From contig CAZAKZ010000046.1 of NCBI GenBank assembly GCA_964485695.1, positions 1-37,099 of the forward strand: a DNA stretch of 37,099 nucleotides, written 5' to 3'. The position numbers and the translations under genes are program-made. This DNA is from CAZAKZ01 sp964485695 (GTDB taxonomy: Bacteria; Planctomycetota; JAFGQW01). The notes beneath the pieces were generated by a model. It was not told the origin of the DNA, did not search any database, and worked only from the letters and a program-made list of their open reading frames with translations. Positions 8,467-17,238 of the stretch are shown one piece after another. Each line of letters starts with the position of its first letter. Positions within the stretch are counted from its first letter, which is position 1.

Positions 8467-8842
8467 GGTCTGATTCTACAGATCAGTGAGTCGTGAGACC
8501 AGAGCAAGCGGACAAGTAAGTGATTATAGTATGGATTCATCCGGGTACTGGACGATTTCACACATCGCCGGGAGGTCTGGCCGGATATCCTCCGAAACGC
8601 GGTGATGGGCTCCCCCGGCATCGAAGCGTTGGCGTCAGAGGTCGCCGGGTCCGTCCGATTTCCTGGAAGGCGCAGGCCGGTCTTGTGAAAGGAGCCTCTC
8701 CCTCCTCGAGACCGTACGGCAGCAAGCGAGAGCGTCGGTAGAAAGTTCGTCGGAATCGTTCTCGAAGCCGCCGGCGGAAAATGAGATAATCCGGAGCGAG
8801 GTTTCGTGCGGGGACCGCGTCTGCTTGGCAGGAGGCCGGACA
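8467..8842. other. 376-nt intergenic region before the ABC export operon
   Basis: This gap separates the divergent Rrf2 gene and adaptor gene. I see no open frame with coding character and no clear promoter. It carries the 14-mer GGATTCATCCGGGT (8533-8546), also found at 6203-6216, and an Rrf2-proximal CTGAT/ATCAG dyad. Confidence 0.35.
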
Positions 8843-10081
8843 GTGAAGCGAAAAGGCCTGAGATGGCTCCTTCTGCTGTGCTTGCTGGCGGTTGCCGCCA
8901 CGGCCGGAGGTCTGTGGTGGAAATCCGGCACCGGCCGTGGACCGGATGATCCCGACCAGTCGAGCGCCCGGGTCATCCGGCGCGACTTCTCCTCTTCCGT
9001 TCTGGCAACCGGAGCGGTCAAACCGCAGGTCGGGGCGGAGGTGCGGGTCGGCGCCCGCATCTCCGGCAAGGTGGAGCGGCTGCACGCCAACATCGGCGAC
9101 CGCGTGGAGAAGGGACAGGTCATCGCGGAGCTGGAAAAGGCCGACCTCACCGCCGCCGTGGATCAACGCCTCGCCGAGCTGGCCGTGGCCCGGGCGCGGT
9201 TTTCGGCCATCGGAGCGCTTCGTCCCCGGGAGATCCGGAAGGCGGAAGCGGACGTGGCTCAGTGCAAGGCCACGGTCATACTCACCGAAAAGGAGCTGGC
9301 ACGGCAGGAAGGGCTGCTGAAGGAGGATGTCACGACGGAGAAGGACAGGGACCGGGCGCTGGAACGGATGTCGGTCGCAAAGGCCCGACTTGCCGCCGCT
9401 GTCCAGGCGCTCGAACTCGTCAAGACGCGTCAGGAGGAGGACCTGAAGCAGGCCGGGGCGGATGTGGATCGTTCCAGGGCCGCGCTGGAGAACGCCAGGG
9501 TCAAGCTGTCCTACGCCACCATCACCGCGTCGATCAAGGGCGTCATCGCCTCGGTCGCCACCCAGGAAGGCGAGACCGTTGCGGCCGGGCTCAACGCCCC
9601 CACCTTCGTGATCATCATCGACCTCGACCGCCTTCAGGTGGACGCGTACGTGGATGAAGTGGATATCGGCAAGGTCCGGCCGGATCAGAGGGTCCTCTTC
9701 ACGGTCGATGCTTTCCCGGCGCGCGAGTTCAAGGGGAGGGTCGCCGCCATCTATCCGAAGGCCGTCATCCAGGAGAATGTGGTCAACTACGACGTCGTGG
9801 TGGAGATCGAGGACCCCTACGGCGGACTGCTCAGGCCGGAGATGACGGCCAGCGTGACCATTCTGTTGAAAGCCCGGATCGACGTGCTGGCCGTTCCTGC
9901 CGCGGCGGTACTGCGGGAACGGGGCAGGAACGTCGTGTACGTGCTCGAGGGGGAAAAAGCCGGGCCTCGAGAAGTGAAGATCGGCTGGAAGGACGGCCCA
10001 TGGATCGAGATACTCGCCGGTCTGGATGAGGGGCAGGCCGTGGTGCTGAAGACGCCTTCCGGTCCGGAAACGGAACAGTAA
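8843..10081 (+). CDS. Periplasmic adaptor (MacA/HlyD-type membrane fusion protein)
   Basis: 412 residues. GTG 8843 is preferred: GGAGG at 8831-8835 is 7 nt before it and the protein then begins MKRKGLRWLLLLCLLAV, a membrane anchor or signal. The mature protein shows the adaptor order: first lipoyl half (VRVGARISGKVERLHANIGDRVEKGQVIAEL, about 65-95), an alpha-helical hairpin (about 100-210), second lipoyl half (KGVIASVATQEGETV), beta-barrel and membrane-proximal parts up to about 400. It bridges the inner-membrane ABC permeases to an outer-membrane channel. It is the first gene of a four-gene operon; no TolC is in this operon, although one lies at 30061. Substrate unknown. Confidence 0.9.
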   Translation: MKRKGLRWLLLLCLLAVAATAGGLWWKSGTGRGPDDPDQSSARVIRRDFSSSVLATGAVKPQVGAEVRVGARISGKVERLHANIGDRVEKGQVIAELEKADLTAAVDQRLAELAVARARFSAIGALRPREIRKAEADVAQCKATVILTEKELARQEGLLKEDVTTEKDRDRALERMSVAKARLAAAVQALELVKTRQEEDLKQAGADVDRSRAALENARVKLSYATITASIKGVIASVATQEGETVAAGLNAPTFVIIIDLDRLQVDAYVDEVDIGKVRPDQRVLFTVDAFPAREFKGRVAAIYPKAVIQENVVNYDVVVEIEDPYGGLLRPEMTASVTILLKARIDVLAVPAAAVLRERGRNVVYVLEGEKAGPREVKIGWKDGPWIEILAGLDEGQAVVLKTPSGPETEQ

Positions 10082-10099
10082 CAGAACAGTAACAGAACA
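10074..10099 (+). repeat. 11-bp tandem repeat across a stop codon
   Basis: About 2.4 direct copies of AACAGTAACAG (10074-10084, 10085-10095, 10096-10099). The first copy contains the adaptor gene's TAA stop, and the array fills most of the spacer to the ATPase start. It looks like slipped-strand expansion. Confidence 0.75.
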
Positions 10100-10112
10100 T
10101 TGAGGTGACACC

Positions 10113-10847
10113 ATGATTGAGCTGGAAGGGATCGAAAAAACCTACGGCACCGGCGCGGTCCCGACCCCCGTGCTCAGGGACGTGTCTTTCCGGGTGGAGA
10201 GCGGTGAATACGTGGCGATCATGGGGGCTTCGGGCACGGGCAAGTCCACGCTCATGAACATCCTGGGGTGCCTCGACAAACCCACGGCCGGGCATTACCG
10301 GCTGGACGGCGTCGACATGGTCGATCTGGACGATGACGATCTGTCCCGCCTCAGAAACCAGAAGATCGGGTTCGTCTTCCAGCAGTTCCATCTCCTGGAT
10401 CGTTCGGAGGCCTTGAGAAACGTGACGCTGCCCTTCATCTACGCGGATGACTACCCCGAAGACGCCGAGGAGAGGGGCAGGAAGGTCCTGTCCGAGGTGG
10501 GGCTGGCGGATCGGATCCACTACAGACCGGGCGAGCTGTCCGGCGGACAGCAGCAGCGCGTGGCCATCGCCCGGGCGCTCATGAACGACCCCTCCATCAT
10601 CCTGGCGGACGAACCGACGGGCAACCTCGACGGCAGGAGCGGCACGGAGGTGATGGTGATCTTCAAGCGCCTTCACCGCGAGGGGAGAACGGTCATCATG
10701 GTTACCCATGACCGAAACGTGGCCGAACACGCCGACCGGATCATCCTGCTGAAAGAGGGAACGATCGCGGAAGACCTGCCCGTTGATCAGCCCCGCGACG
10801 CGGAGCTCGAACTGCAGTCTCTGACCGGAGAGGAGGCCGGACAGTGA
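10113..10847 (+). CDS. ABC transporter ATP-binding protein (MacB/LolD type)
   Basis: 244 residues with complete ATPase motifs: Walker A GASGTGKST (38-46), a Q-loop in FVFQQFHLL, signature LSGGQQQR (142-149), Walker B IILADE (162-167) with the D-loop in NLD, and H-loop His199 (VTHD). The sequence has the MacB/LolD pattern (GEYVAIMGASGTGKST, LADEPTGNLD). It powers the two FtsX-type permeases encoded next, as a mechanotransmission exporter rather than a solute channel. It starts 31 nt after the adaptor gene and ends overlapping the first permease by GTGA, indicating translational coupling. Confidence 0.93.
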   Translation: MIELEGIEKTYGTGAVPTPVLRDVSFRVESGEYVAIMGASGTGKSTLMNILGCLDKPTAGHYRLDGVDMVDLDDDDLSRLRNQKIGFVFQQFHLLDRSEALRNVTLPFIYADDYPEDAEERGRKVLSEVGLADRIHYRPGELSGGQQQRVAIARALMNDPSIILADEPTGNLDGRSGTEVMVIFKRLHREGRTVIMVTHDRNVAEHADRIILLKEGTIAEDLPVDQPRDAELELQSLTGEEAGQ

Positions 10848-12052
10848 GAATTTCCAGACTTGCGAGGGAAGGAACCACGGCGCTGGGCGCCAACAAGCTC
10901 AGGAGCTTCTTCATGATGGCGGGGACGATCGCGGGCATCGCCGCCCTGACAGTGATCATGGCCATCGGCAAGGGGACGGAGAGAAAGGTCATGAAGCGCG
11001 TCCGGAACTTCGGTCCCCGCGCCATGATGCTGATCGCGGGCGGTGGAAAGGACCTGCCGCCCCCGGACATGGCCGTCACCACCCTCACGCTGAAGGATGC
11101 CGAGGCCGTACGAGAGGGGATCGAGGGCCTCGAGATCGTGTCGCCCATGGCCTGGAGGTTTCGGATGGGCGTGAAACACGGCGCGAACCAGATCCAGTCC
11201 GTGGTCTGGGGCGTCGAGCCCAGCTGGCACCCCGCCTGGAAATGGTACGCGAAAGCCGGCGAGGACATCTCGGATCAGGACGTGGCCACCATGGCCCGCG
11301 TCTGCCTCATCGGCCGTACCGTGAAGCGGGAACTGTTCGACCGGGTCGACCCGATCGGCAGGCGGCTTTACGTCAACAACGTGGCCCTGACCGTCAAGGG
11401 GGTCCTGGAGCGTCGCGGCACCAGCCCGATGGGGACCGATTTCGACAACCGCGTGATTCTGCCCATCACCACGGCCATGCGGCGTGTCATGAACGTGGAC
11501 CATGTCGGGGCCATCCGCCTCATCACGAAAGATCCGGCCCGGATGTCCGACCAGGCCGAGGCGATCCGGGCCCTGATGCACCGCCGGCACCACATCACGC
11601 CGCCGGAGGAGGACGACTTCCGCATCATCACGTCCGAGATCATCGCCGGACTTGCGCGCGGAATTTCCGGAACCCTGTCCACGCTACTGGCGGCTCTCGC
11701 CGGTCTGAGCCTCCTCGTCGGCGGCGTGGTCATGATGAACATCCTGCTGATCTCGGTGAGCGAGCGGGTCAGGGAAATCGGCCTGCGGCGCGCCGTGGGG
11801 GCGAAGCGCAGGGATATCTTCGTCCAGTTCCTGACGGAATCCCTTTTCGTGACGCTGCTGGGCATGCTCTCGGGCGGCTGCCTCGGCTGGGCGGTGAGCG
11901 TGCTGCTGGCCCAGACCACGCGGATCCCCGTGTTGATTTCCTGGGAGCCCTTTGCCCTGGCGTCCGTGTCCGCCCTGGTGGTGGGAATCGTCTTCGGCGT
12001 GCAGCCGGCTCGCCGCGCGTCGGCATTGTCCCCGGTCGAGGCGCTGCGGTGA
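10844..12052 (+). CDS. MacB-type ABC permease, first copy
   Basis: 402 residues, starting at GTG 10844 inside the ATPase stop (GTGA). Topology is that of the FtsX/MacB family: TM1 near residues 22-45, a large periplasmic MacB core domain to about 260, then three C-terminal helices starting around 275. The conserved cytoplasmic loop REIGLRRAVGAKRRDI sits between the second and third helices. It has no fused ATPase, unlike MacB proper, and works with the separate ATPase upstream. A second, similar permease follows with another GTGA overlap, so the complex may be a heterodimer. It probably exports a substrate taken from the periplasm or membrane, with the adaptor at 8843. Confidence 0.9.
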   Translation: MRISRLAREGTTALGANKLRSFFMMAGTIAGIAALTVIMAIGKGTERKVMKRVRNFGPRAMMLIAGGGKDLPPPDMAVTTLTLKDAEAVREGIEGLEIVSPMAWRFRMGVKHGANQIQSVVWGVEPSWHPAWKWYAKAGEDISDQDVATMARVCLIGRTVKRELFDRVDPIGRRLYVNNVALTVKGVLERRGTSPMGTDFDNRVILPITTAMRRVMNVDHVGAIRLITKDPARMSDQAEAIRALMHRRHHITPPEEDDFRIITSEIIAGLARGISGTLSTLLAALAGLSLLVGGVVMMNILLISVSERVREIGLRRAVGAKRRDIFVQFLTESLFVTLLGMLSGGCLGWAVSVLLAQTTRIPVLISWEPFALASVSALVVGIVFGVQPARRASALSPVEALR

Positions 12053-13269
12053 AGACTTCACGCAACCTCGTTCTCTCTCTCGAGATCCTGGCCGCGCACA
12101 AATTACGCACCCTGCTCAGCATGGCCGGCATCGTCGTGGGTGTCGCCTCCGTAGGGCTGGTGGTCTCTGCCGGCAAGGGCGCCGAAAAGCGAATCCTGGA
12201 CCGGATCCGGGATATGGGCACGAATCTCGTCGTCGTTCACGCCGGGCAGACACGGATCATTGCCGGCCGCCGGCGTCAGCTGGCCACGGTGACGACCCTC
12301 GTTCCCGGAGACGCGAAAGCCATCGAATCCCGGTGTCCCTCGGTGGCTCTGGCCGCACCCGCCGTCGTGAAGAAGATGTCGACCCGCTGGGAATCGGAGA
12401 CCGCCAACACCAATGTCATCGGCATCACGGCCGGAGGCGTCCGCATCCGGAACATGGCGGTCGAAGTCGGGCGCCTGTTCACCCCGGAGGAGAACCGGGC
12501 GCGGCGCAGGGCGGCTGTCCTCGGCCGCACGGCGGCGAAGAACCTGTTTGGAACCACCGACCCGATCGGCCTGCGATTCCGCATCCACAGGGTCCCCTTC
12601 GAGGTGATCGGCGTCCTGGCCGCCAAAGGCATGGATGTGAACGGCCAGGACCAGGATGACCTGATCCTCGTTCCCCTGGAAACGGCCATGCGCCGTCTCC
12701 TGAACATCGACCACGTCGAGACCCTGTACGTTCAGGCCTGCAGCGCGGAGCTTCTGGGCGACGCCGAGCGGGAGATCCGCGATCTCCTGATCGAGCGCCA
12801 TCGCCTGCACGGCAGAGCGGAGGATTTCACGATCCAGAACCAGGCCACGCTCCTGGAAACCGAGCGGGAGACGGCCCGGTCATTGACGCTCCTCATCGGC
12901 GGCGTGGCGGCCATTTCGCTCGTTGTCGGCGGTGTCGGGATCCTCGCGGTGATGCTGATCTCCGTCAAGGAGCGCACCAGGGAAATCGGCCTCCGGCGGG
13001 CCGTCGGGGCAAGGCGGCGCGATATAAGAAATCAATTCCTGGTCGAGTCCGGACTGCTTGCCGGCTCGGGCGGCCTCGCGGGAATCACCACGGGTCTCGC
13101 AGCAGGTGCGTGCGCCTCCGGATCGGGACACTGGGACATGGCGGTCTCCTGGCCCGCCATGGCCGCCGGTCTGTCTTTTTCGGTCCTCCTGGGCGTCGTG
13201 TTCGGGATCTACCCCGCTCTTCGCGCCGCCCGGCTCGAGCCGATCGAAGCGCTCAGGGCTGAAGCTTGA
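12049..13269 (+). CDS. MacB-type ABC permease, second copy
   Basis: 406 residues from GTG 12049, which overlaps the previous stop as GTGA; the open frame continues further upstream but only as a shadow of the first permease gene. The protein opens ILAAHKLRTLLSMAGIVVGVASVGLVVSAGKGAE, the typical N-terminal helix of this family, then a periplasmic domain and the loop REIGLRRAVGARRRDI before the last helices. It ends PALRAARLEPIEALRAEA, the usual family tail. It is a diverged duplicate of the preceding gene. Last gene of the operon; 59 nt separate it from the convergent thioesterase gene, and no clear terminator is seen in that gap. Confidence 0.9.
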   Translation: MKTSRNLVLSLEILAAHKLRTLLSMAGIVVGVASVGLVVSAGKGAEKRILDRIRDMGTNLVVVHAGQTRIIAGRRRQLATVTTLVPGDAKAIESRCPSVALAAPAVVKKMSTRWESETANTNVIGITAGGVRIRNMAVEVGRLFTPEENRARRRAAVLGRTAAKNLFGTTDPIGLRFRIHRVPFEVIGVLAAKGMDVNGQDQDDLILVPLETAMRRLLNIDHVETLYVQACSAELLGDAEREIRDLLIERHRLHGRAEDFTIQNQATLLETERETARSLTLLIGGVAAISLVVGGVGILAVMLISVKERTREIGLRRAVGARRRDIRNQFLVESGLLAGSGGLAGITTGLAAGACASGSGHWDMAVSWPAMAAGLSFSVLLGVVFGIYPALRAARLEPIEALRAEA

Positions 13270-13328
13270 CGGGCGAAGATCAGCTTCCTCTTGGCCCCAT
13301 GTTGGAGGCGGATGGCCAGGGCCTGGCA

Positions 13329-13802
13329 TTATATCGGCTTCGAGAGCGGGCTTTCCGCCCATTCCCTCTGTTCAGGATGGCAGAGGAACCGGGCCTCGGC
13401 CGACGCCCGAACAACGTCTCCCTGGACCACTTCCGCCTGGAGGACGAACATGTTGTGGGTCTTGCGTACAAGGCGGGCCCGGATGGCGGCGGGGGCGCTG
13501 ATCTCCGCCGGGTGATGGAAGCGGATGGACATGCGGGCCGTGACGCCGTTCAGCTCCCTGGCGAACAGACAGTGGGTCATGGCGGCGTCCAGCAGCATGG
13601 CGACCACGCCGCCGTGGAGTCGGTCCGGGTAGCCCTGGTATTCCGGGTCGCAGGCAAAGTCGGCGGCCACGCTGCCGTCCTCTTGCGTCTCGAACCGGAG
13701 TCCCAGTCCGCCGTGGGCTCGGCCCCGGCAGGCGATGCAGGCCGGGTGGCAGCGCCTGGCGAAATCGACCGGATGGTGACTCGCCTCAGTTTTTTCACTC
13801 AC
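13329..13802 (-). CDS. Hotdog-fold thioesterase (PaaI-like)
   Basis: 157 residues from GTG 13802, chosen because GGGGAGGAA stands just upstream; an upstream ATG at 13850 has no such site. The segment DRLHGGVVAMLLDAAMTHC carries the HGG motif and the helix that packs in hotdog enzymes, with ARMSIRFHHPAE the following strand. Such proteins hydrolyse acyl-CoA or related thioesters in the cytoplasm. The N-terminal section holds two cysteine pairs (CHPACIAC) that are not needed for the fold and could bind a metal. It lies 161 nt downstream of the DUF1847 gene on the same strand and may share its transcript. Substrate unknown. Confidence 0.8.
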   Translation of the reverse strand: MSEKTEASHHPVDFARRCHPACIACRGRAHGGLGLRFETQEDGSVAADFACDPEYQGYPDRLHGGVVAMLLDAAMTHCLFARELNGVTARMSIRFHHPAEISAPAAIRARLVRKTHNMFVLQAEVVQGDVVRASAEARFLCHPEQREWAESPLSKPI

Positions 13803-13963
13803 GAATATTTCCTCCCCATTATTCCGTAGAGTGTGAGCCGGATGAATCATACGCCAAGCCCCTATCGAGTCCTCATCAACGGTTCGATGATAGCGCTTTC
13901 AACCTGGCGGCTCCAGTGGTTTTCGGAGCGAATCATCAGTTGAATTATATTACAGGCCGGTCT

Positions 13964-14638
13964 TCACTTCAATGCGCGATAATAGCTGTTGACCGTATAG
14001 ACGGCGGCCAGCGGGTTGTGGCCGAGCAGACGGTCCTTCACGGCAAGAACCGTGCAAGGCGCTTTGGAGTAGCGGAAGAACAGCGAATCGTGTCCGACGC
14101 ACAATCCCAGAGCCACGTTGAGATCGGTCTTCTCGTCATTGAGGACCTGCGCCTGCATGACCGGATTGCACATGGTTTCTTCAGTTCCGGGAACGATTTT
14201 CTCCGCTTCCCTCACGTCGATGGTTTCCTTCGGAATCCGGCCGACCTTGCAGATGACCGAAATCACGTGGAATCCTCTGTCGGAGAAGATCTGTTCGATT
14301 ACCCTGGCCTCTTCACGCAGACCGATGCAGAAGGCGAGGCCGATGCGCCCGTAGCCCATCTTCTTCGCGAATTCGATGGTCTCCTCGATGCGGGGCTTCA
14401 GGGGTTTCACGCGTGCATAGCCGAGTTCCCCGCCTCCGTATCCCTCTCCTTCCTGGATGGATGCCTGTCGGGCGAATTCCGAAACTTCGGCTTTTCCGTA
14501 TTCCGCGAGGCACGTCTCCAGGATGGCAGTCTTTTTTCTCGTGGGGCAGAAGGATGGAGCCTTTCCTCCTTCCTGCTTGCACAGCCGGTCGGACATGTCG
14601 AAGGGACACCTGGCGCATCTGGAAGAATCATCTTTCAT
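13964..14638 (-). CDS. DUF1847 cysteine-rich metal-binding protein
   Basis: 224 residues from ATG 14638 (a GTG at 14653 is an alternative; GAGG precedes the ATG closely). The N-terminus has a cysteine cluster (C8, C11, C20, C31; start SSRCARCPFDMSDRLC), and later conserved cysteines occur in GLAFCIG, VICKVG, MCNP, LGLCVG and APCTV. This is the DUF1847 pattern. Family function is unestablished; cysteine spacing suggests Fe-S or other metal binding. A second DUF1847 domain, fused to a NifX-like domain, is encoded at 20574, and the LGLC.G..., VKDRLL..NP..AV blocks are shared. It lies downstream of the universal stress protein gene on the same strand. It is cytoplasmic; no signal or membrane helices are present. 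Confidence 0.8.
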   Translation of the reverse strand: MKDDSSRCARCPFDMSDRLCKQEGGKAPSFCPTRKKTAILETCLAEYGKAEVSEFARQASIQEGEGYGGGELGYARVKPLKPRIEETIEFAKKMGYGRIGLAFCIGLREEARVIEQIFSDRGFHVISVICKVGRIPKETIDVREAEKIVPGTEETMCNPVMQAQVLNDEKTDLNVALGLCVGHDSLFFRYSKAPCTVLAVKDRLLGHNPLAAVYTVNSYYRALK

Positions 14639-14778
14639 TGTCCTCAACTCCACGTGCTGGTATTCGAGGGATTGGCTCCGAGGGTATCGAATATCTTGTA
14701 GATATCTCGGTGCGAATCTGCAACGAAAATCCGCACCTCCGGTCTTGCCGGTGGTGCGGACCTGGCGTGGCCTCCCGT

Positions 14779-15345
14779 TCAGATCACGGACAGATGCTGG
14801 AATTCCTTCGGCTGGGGAATCACCGAGAGAATCCCCTCAGGGAGATACAGGGTCTTGGAAATGACTTCGGCGGACGGATTCAGGTGATATTGCTGTGCGA
14901 GTTCCGGGCCGACCAGCATGACCGGCGCGTTGAAACGATAGGCGAATTCTTCGACCGGCATGTTGCCGAAGGTCGAACCGTATTCCAGGTATGGAACGAT
15001 CAGCAATTCGAATTCTCTTCTCTTGAGGCACTGCCTCAGCTCCAGGTTGTGCCGGCCGCTTTCACAGACCCGGAATCCCACATCGACAAATTCACCGAGG
15101 CTGTCATCGTAATACTCCCGAAGCCGTCGATCCGCGTCGATGAGGATCTTGTCATCGAATTCTCGCGTGGAGACCTGTGAGGGCGGCAAGTCGAGGGGCG
15201 CCTCATACGGCGATTCGAGAAACTGGAAGACATTCAGCGTCGCTTGCCGAGTCCTGGCCATTTGCAGAGCCGCGTCAAAGGCCCAGTCACCCTGCGGAGA
15301 ATAGTGTGCGACCAGGCCGATCTTGGTAACTCGTGGAGTGGTCAT
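14779..15345 (-). CDS. Universal stress protein family protein
   Basis: 188 residues from ATG 15345, with AGGAGG 8 nt upstream, an ideal site; the in-frame GTG two codons earlier is too near the site. It begins VTKIGLVAHYSPQGDWAFDAALQMA, a UspA-like nucleotide-fold strand and helix, and continues ELLIVPYLEYGSTFGNMPVEEFAYRFNAPVMLVGP, which matches the late UspA segment, though the ATP-binding G-x2-G-x9-G(S/T) signature is not clean. It lies about 100 nt downstream of the cytochrome-bearing NrfD gene and upstream of DUF1847, on the same strand. The gap has two TGTTGC sites that could be regulatory. A role alongside the Hmc-like redox complex is inferred from position only. Confidence 0.72.
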   Translation of the reverse strand: MTTPRVTKIGLVAHYSPQGDWAFDAALQMARTRQATLNVFQFLESPYEAPLDLPPSQVSTREFDDKILIDADRRLREYYDDSLGEFVDVGFRVCESGRHNLELRQCLKRREFELLIVPYLEYGSTFGNMPVEEFAYRFNAPVMLVGPELAQQYHLNPSAEVISKTLYLPEGILSVIPQPKEFQHLSVI

Positions 15346-15372
15346 TTTCACGTCCTCCTGTTATGTAGTTCC

Positions 15373-15423
15373 TGTTGCAACAAGTGGCTCGGGCCCAGGA
15401 GGCCGTCTTTCCGCCCGTGTTGC
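15373..15423 (-). promoter_or_regulatory. GTTGC/GCAAC sites upstream of the universal stress gene
   Basis: A perfect palindrome TGTTGCAACA (15373-15382) and a further TGTTGC (15418-15423) lie in the gap before the universal stress gene. Similar half-sites occur at 20384-20434 and 23499-23534. Candidate binding sites for one regulator, possibly one of the sigma54 activators. Confidence 0.35.
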
Positions 15424-15447
15424 ATCAGGATAGTCCTGTCGATTCGA

Positions 15448-17238
15448 TTACTGTTTCCGAGACGCGGCTCCATGACAAAACGAACATTCGGCCATACGTG
15501 CTCGTCCCGCAGTCTGATCCTCTTTTCTGTGGCACCGGATACAGAGACGGTGCATGGCATCCTTGTAGGAGTTCGCCATGAAATTGAACCTCCCGTTTTC
15601 CGGCGTGTTCATTCTCATGTCCTCCCTGTGGCACTCGTGGCACGCCTTGGAGTTCTCGAGGGTTTTCGGCCGATTGGCATCGTGGCACCGGCGGCACGCC
15701 CACTTGTCGCCGAGTTCAGCCATGTGACGATCATGATCGAAGATCGAATTCTTCCGGAGCATGTCGCTGTGACATACATGGCATGCAGAGGATTTGTCAC
15801 CGGGCAGATCCAGGTGGTGGCACCGCTTGCAAGACGCCTGACCGCCGAGCTTCTCCTTGTGGGCGTCATGTTTGAAGGTCACCACGTCCCCGTTCCGGTT
15901 TCCGTCCATCACCAGGACCGTCCGCGTCTCGTCCAGTGCCAGCGGAGGCCTGATGGGGGAGCGGACCAGATCGATGCCGTTGAGAGCGTCGGAGGCGAAC
16001 AGCCCGACCGCCAGGGGTATGGCGATGACCACCAGCAGCGAGCTGCGTGCACGGCTTGTCATCAGGCCGAATGCCCAGGTTCGGCCCAGATTGTCGAACT
16101 CACGGACATCGCCGGGAGCGGCGGCCGGATCCTTGGCCGGGACGTCCTCGAAGACGCGGAATGTCTCGACCATGTAGATGAAGATGAGGGCCGCCATGGC
16201 GATGACGCCGAATGAAAGGCATATTTCCGTCAGTGTGGGGATATAGGTGACATCCGCCGTCCGCACGAGCGCAGTGATACCGACGTTGAAGCGGTTGAGG
16301 ACAAGGCCGGCCACTGCCGACACCGACGCCGCCGCCAGACCCATCGCGGTGTTTCGCGTGGCGGATCGAGAAAGGAGCAGGATCGGAATGGCCGCGCCCA
16401 GTATCACCTCGGCGAAGAAGAATCCGGTCTCCCACTGGCCGGAGAACAGCGCTGGAATCTGGCCGCGAACGATGAGGTCGGCCACCTTCGCCGCCAGGTA
16501 GATGCCCAGAATCACGGCGGAGCCCTTGGCCAGACCCGTCAACACCGGCATGTTCCTTTTCCGGCGGTAGAAGTACGAGTAGCCGAGTGCACAGAGAATG
16601 ACCAGCTGGATACCGGCGCCGACCGCAGAGAGGATGAAGAGGCCGGGGAGCCAGCTGGTGAACCAGAGATCGTGCAATCGCGCCGGCATCACCAGGAACA
16701 GGGAGCCCAGCGAGGTGTGGTGCAGCGACGATAGCGTGATGCCCACGATGACGATCGGAATGGTCACCTTGTGGAAGAGGTTCACCAGTCTGTTGAATCC
16801 GTATTTCTCCAGGACCATCGGCGCCACTTCCAGGGCCGTGACCGAGAAATAGAGCATCACGCACCAGGCCACCTCGAAAAGGAAGGAATGGTGGTTCCAG
16901 AAGAAGAGGGGCTTCCAGATGGCGTGGGGGAGTCCGATGTCCAGAAACAGGGTGAAGCACGAGGATCCGTATCCGAGGAACGCGATGAGGATTGCCGGCT
17001 TCAGTACGGTCCTGTACTTCTGTAGATTGAAGACGTATACCGTGGCCGCAAGGGCGAAGCCACCGGTGGCCAGAGCCACGCCCGCCACCATGTTGATGAT
17101 CTTCCACAGACCCCACGGCATGGAATCGGAGAGGTCGGTCGATGCACCCAGACCGCCGATGAGGCGAATCACGATGGCCACCGCGCCAAAAGCGGCGACG
17201 ACCCAGAGGAACTCCTTCAGCCCGGACAGCTTTCTCAA
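15448..17238 (-). CDS. HmcC/NrfD-like quinol-interacting membrane subunit fused to a six-haem cytochrome c domain
   Basis: 596 residues from TTG 17238, with GGAGGGGAAAA just before it and a TTGA overlap with the previous gene. Residues about 10-360 form the NrfD/PsrC/HmcC membrane domain with roughly ten helices, which in the family handles quinone or quinol. A further helix (about 397-418) is followed by a periplasmic tail with six CXXCH haem sites (Cys470, 486, 515, 533, 566, 585) and histidines that could be distal ligands. In classical Hmc and related complexes the multihaem cytochrome is a separate gene (HmcA); here none is found, and the fused tail could replace it. It probably passes electrons between a periplasmic donor, the quinone pool and the Fe-S subunits. 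Confidence 0.85.
   Translation of the reverse strand: MRKLSGLKEFLWVVAAFGAVAIVIRLIGGLGASTDLSDSMPWGLWKIINMVAGVALATGGFALAATVYVFNLQKYRTVLKPAILIAFLGYGSSCFTLFLDIGLPHAIWKPLFFWNHHSFLFEVAWCVMLYFSVTALEVAPMVLEKYGFNRLVNLFHKVTIPIVIVGITLSSLHHTSLGSLFLVMPARLHDLWFTSWLPGLFILSAVGAGIQLVILCALGYSYFYRRKRNMPVLTGLAKGSAVILGIYLAAKVADLIVRGQIPALFSGQWETGFFFAEVILGAAIPILLLSRSATRNTAMGLAAASVSAVAGLVLNRFNVGITALVRTADVTYIPTLTEICLSFGVIAMAALIFIYMVETFRVFEDVPAKDPAAAPGDVREFDNLGRTWAFGLMTSRARSSLLVVIAIPLAVGLFASDALNGIDLVRSPIRPPLALDETRTVLVMDGNRNGDVVTFKHDAHKEKLGGQASCKRCHHLDLPGDKSSACHVCHSDMLRKNSIFDHDRHMAELGDKWACRRCHDANRPKTLENSKACHECHREDMRMNTPENGRFNFMANSYKDAMHRLCIRCHRKEDQTAGRARMAECSFCHGAASRKQ

Noticed and set aside
11242..12048. Upstream extension of the second permease frame
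   Set aside because: This part reads through the first permease gene in another frame; a GTGA overlap at 12049 gives the natural start.
15395..15415. GG-N10-GC spacing upstream of the universal stress gene
   Set aside because: The flanks do not resemble TGGCAC or TTGC.
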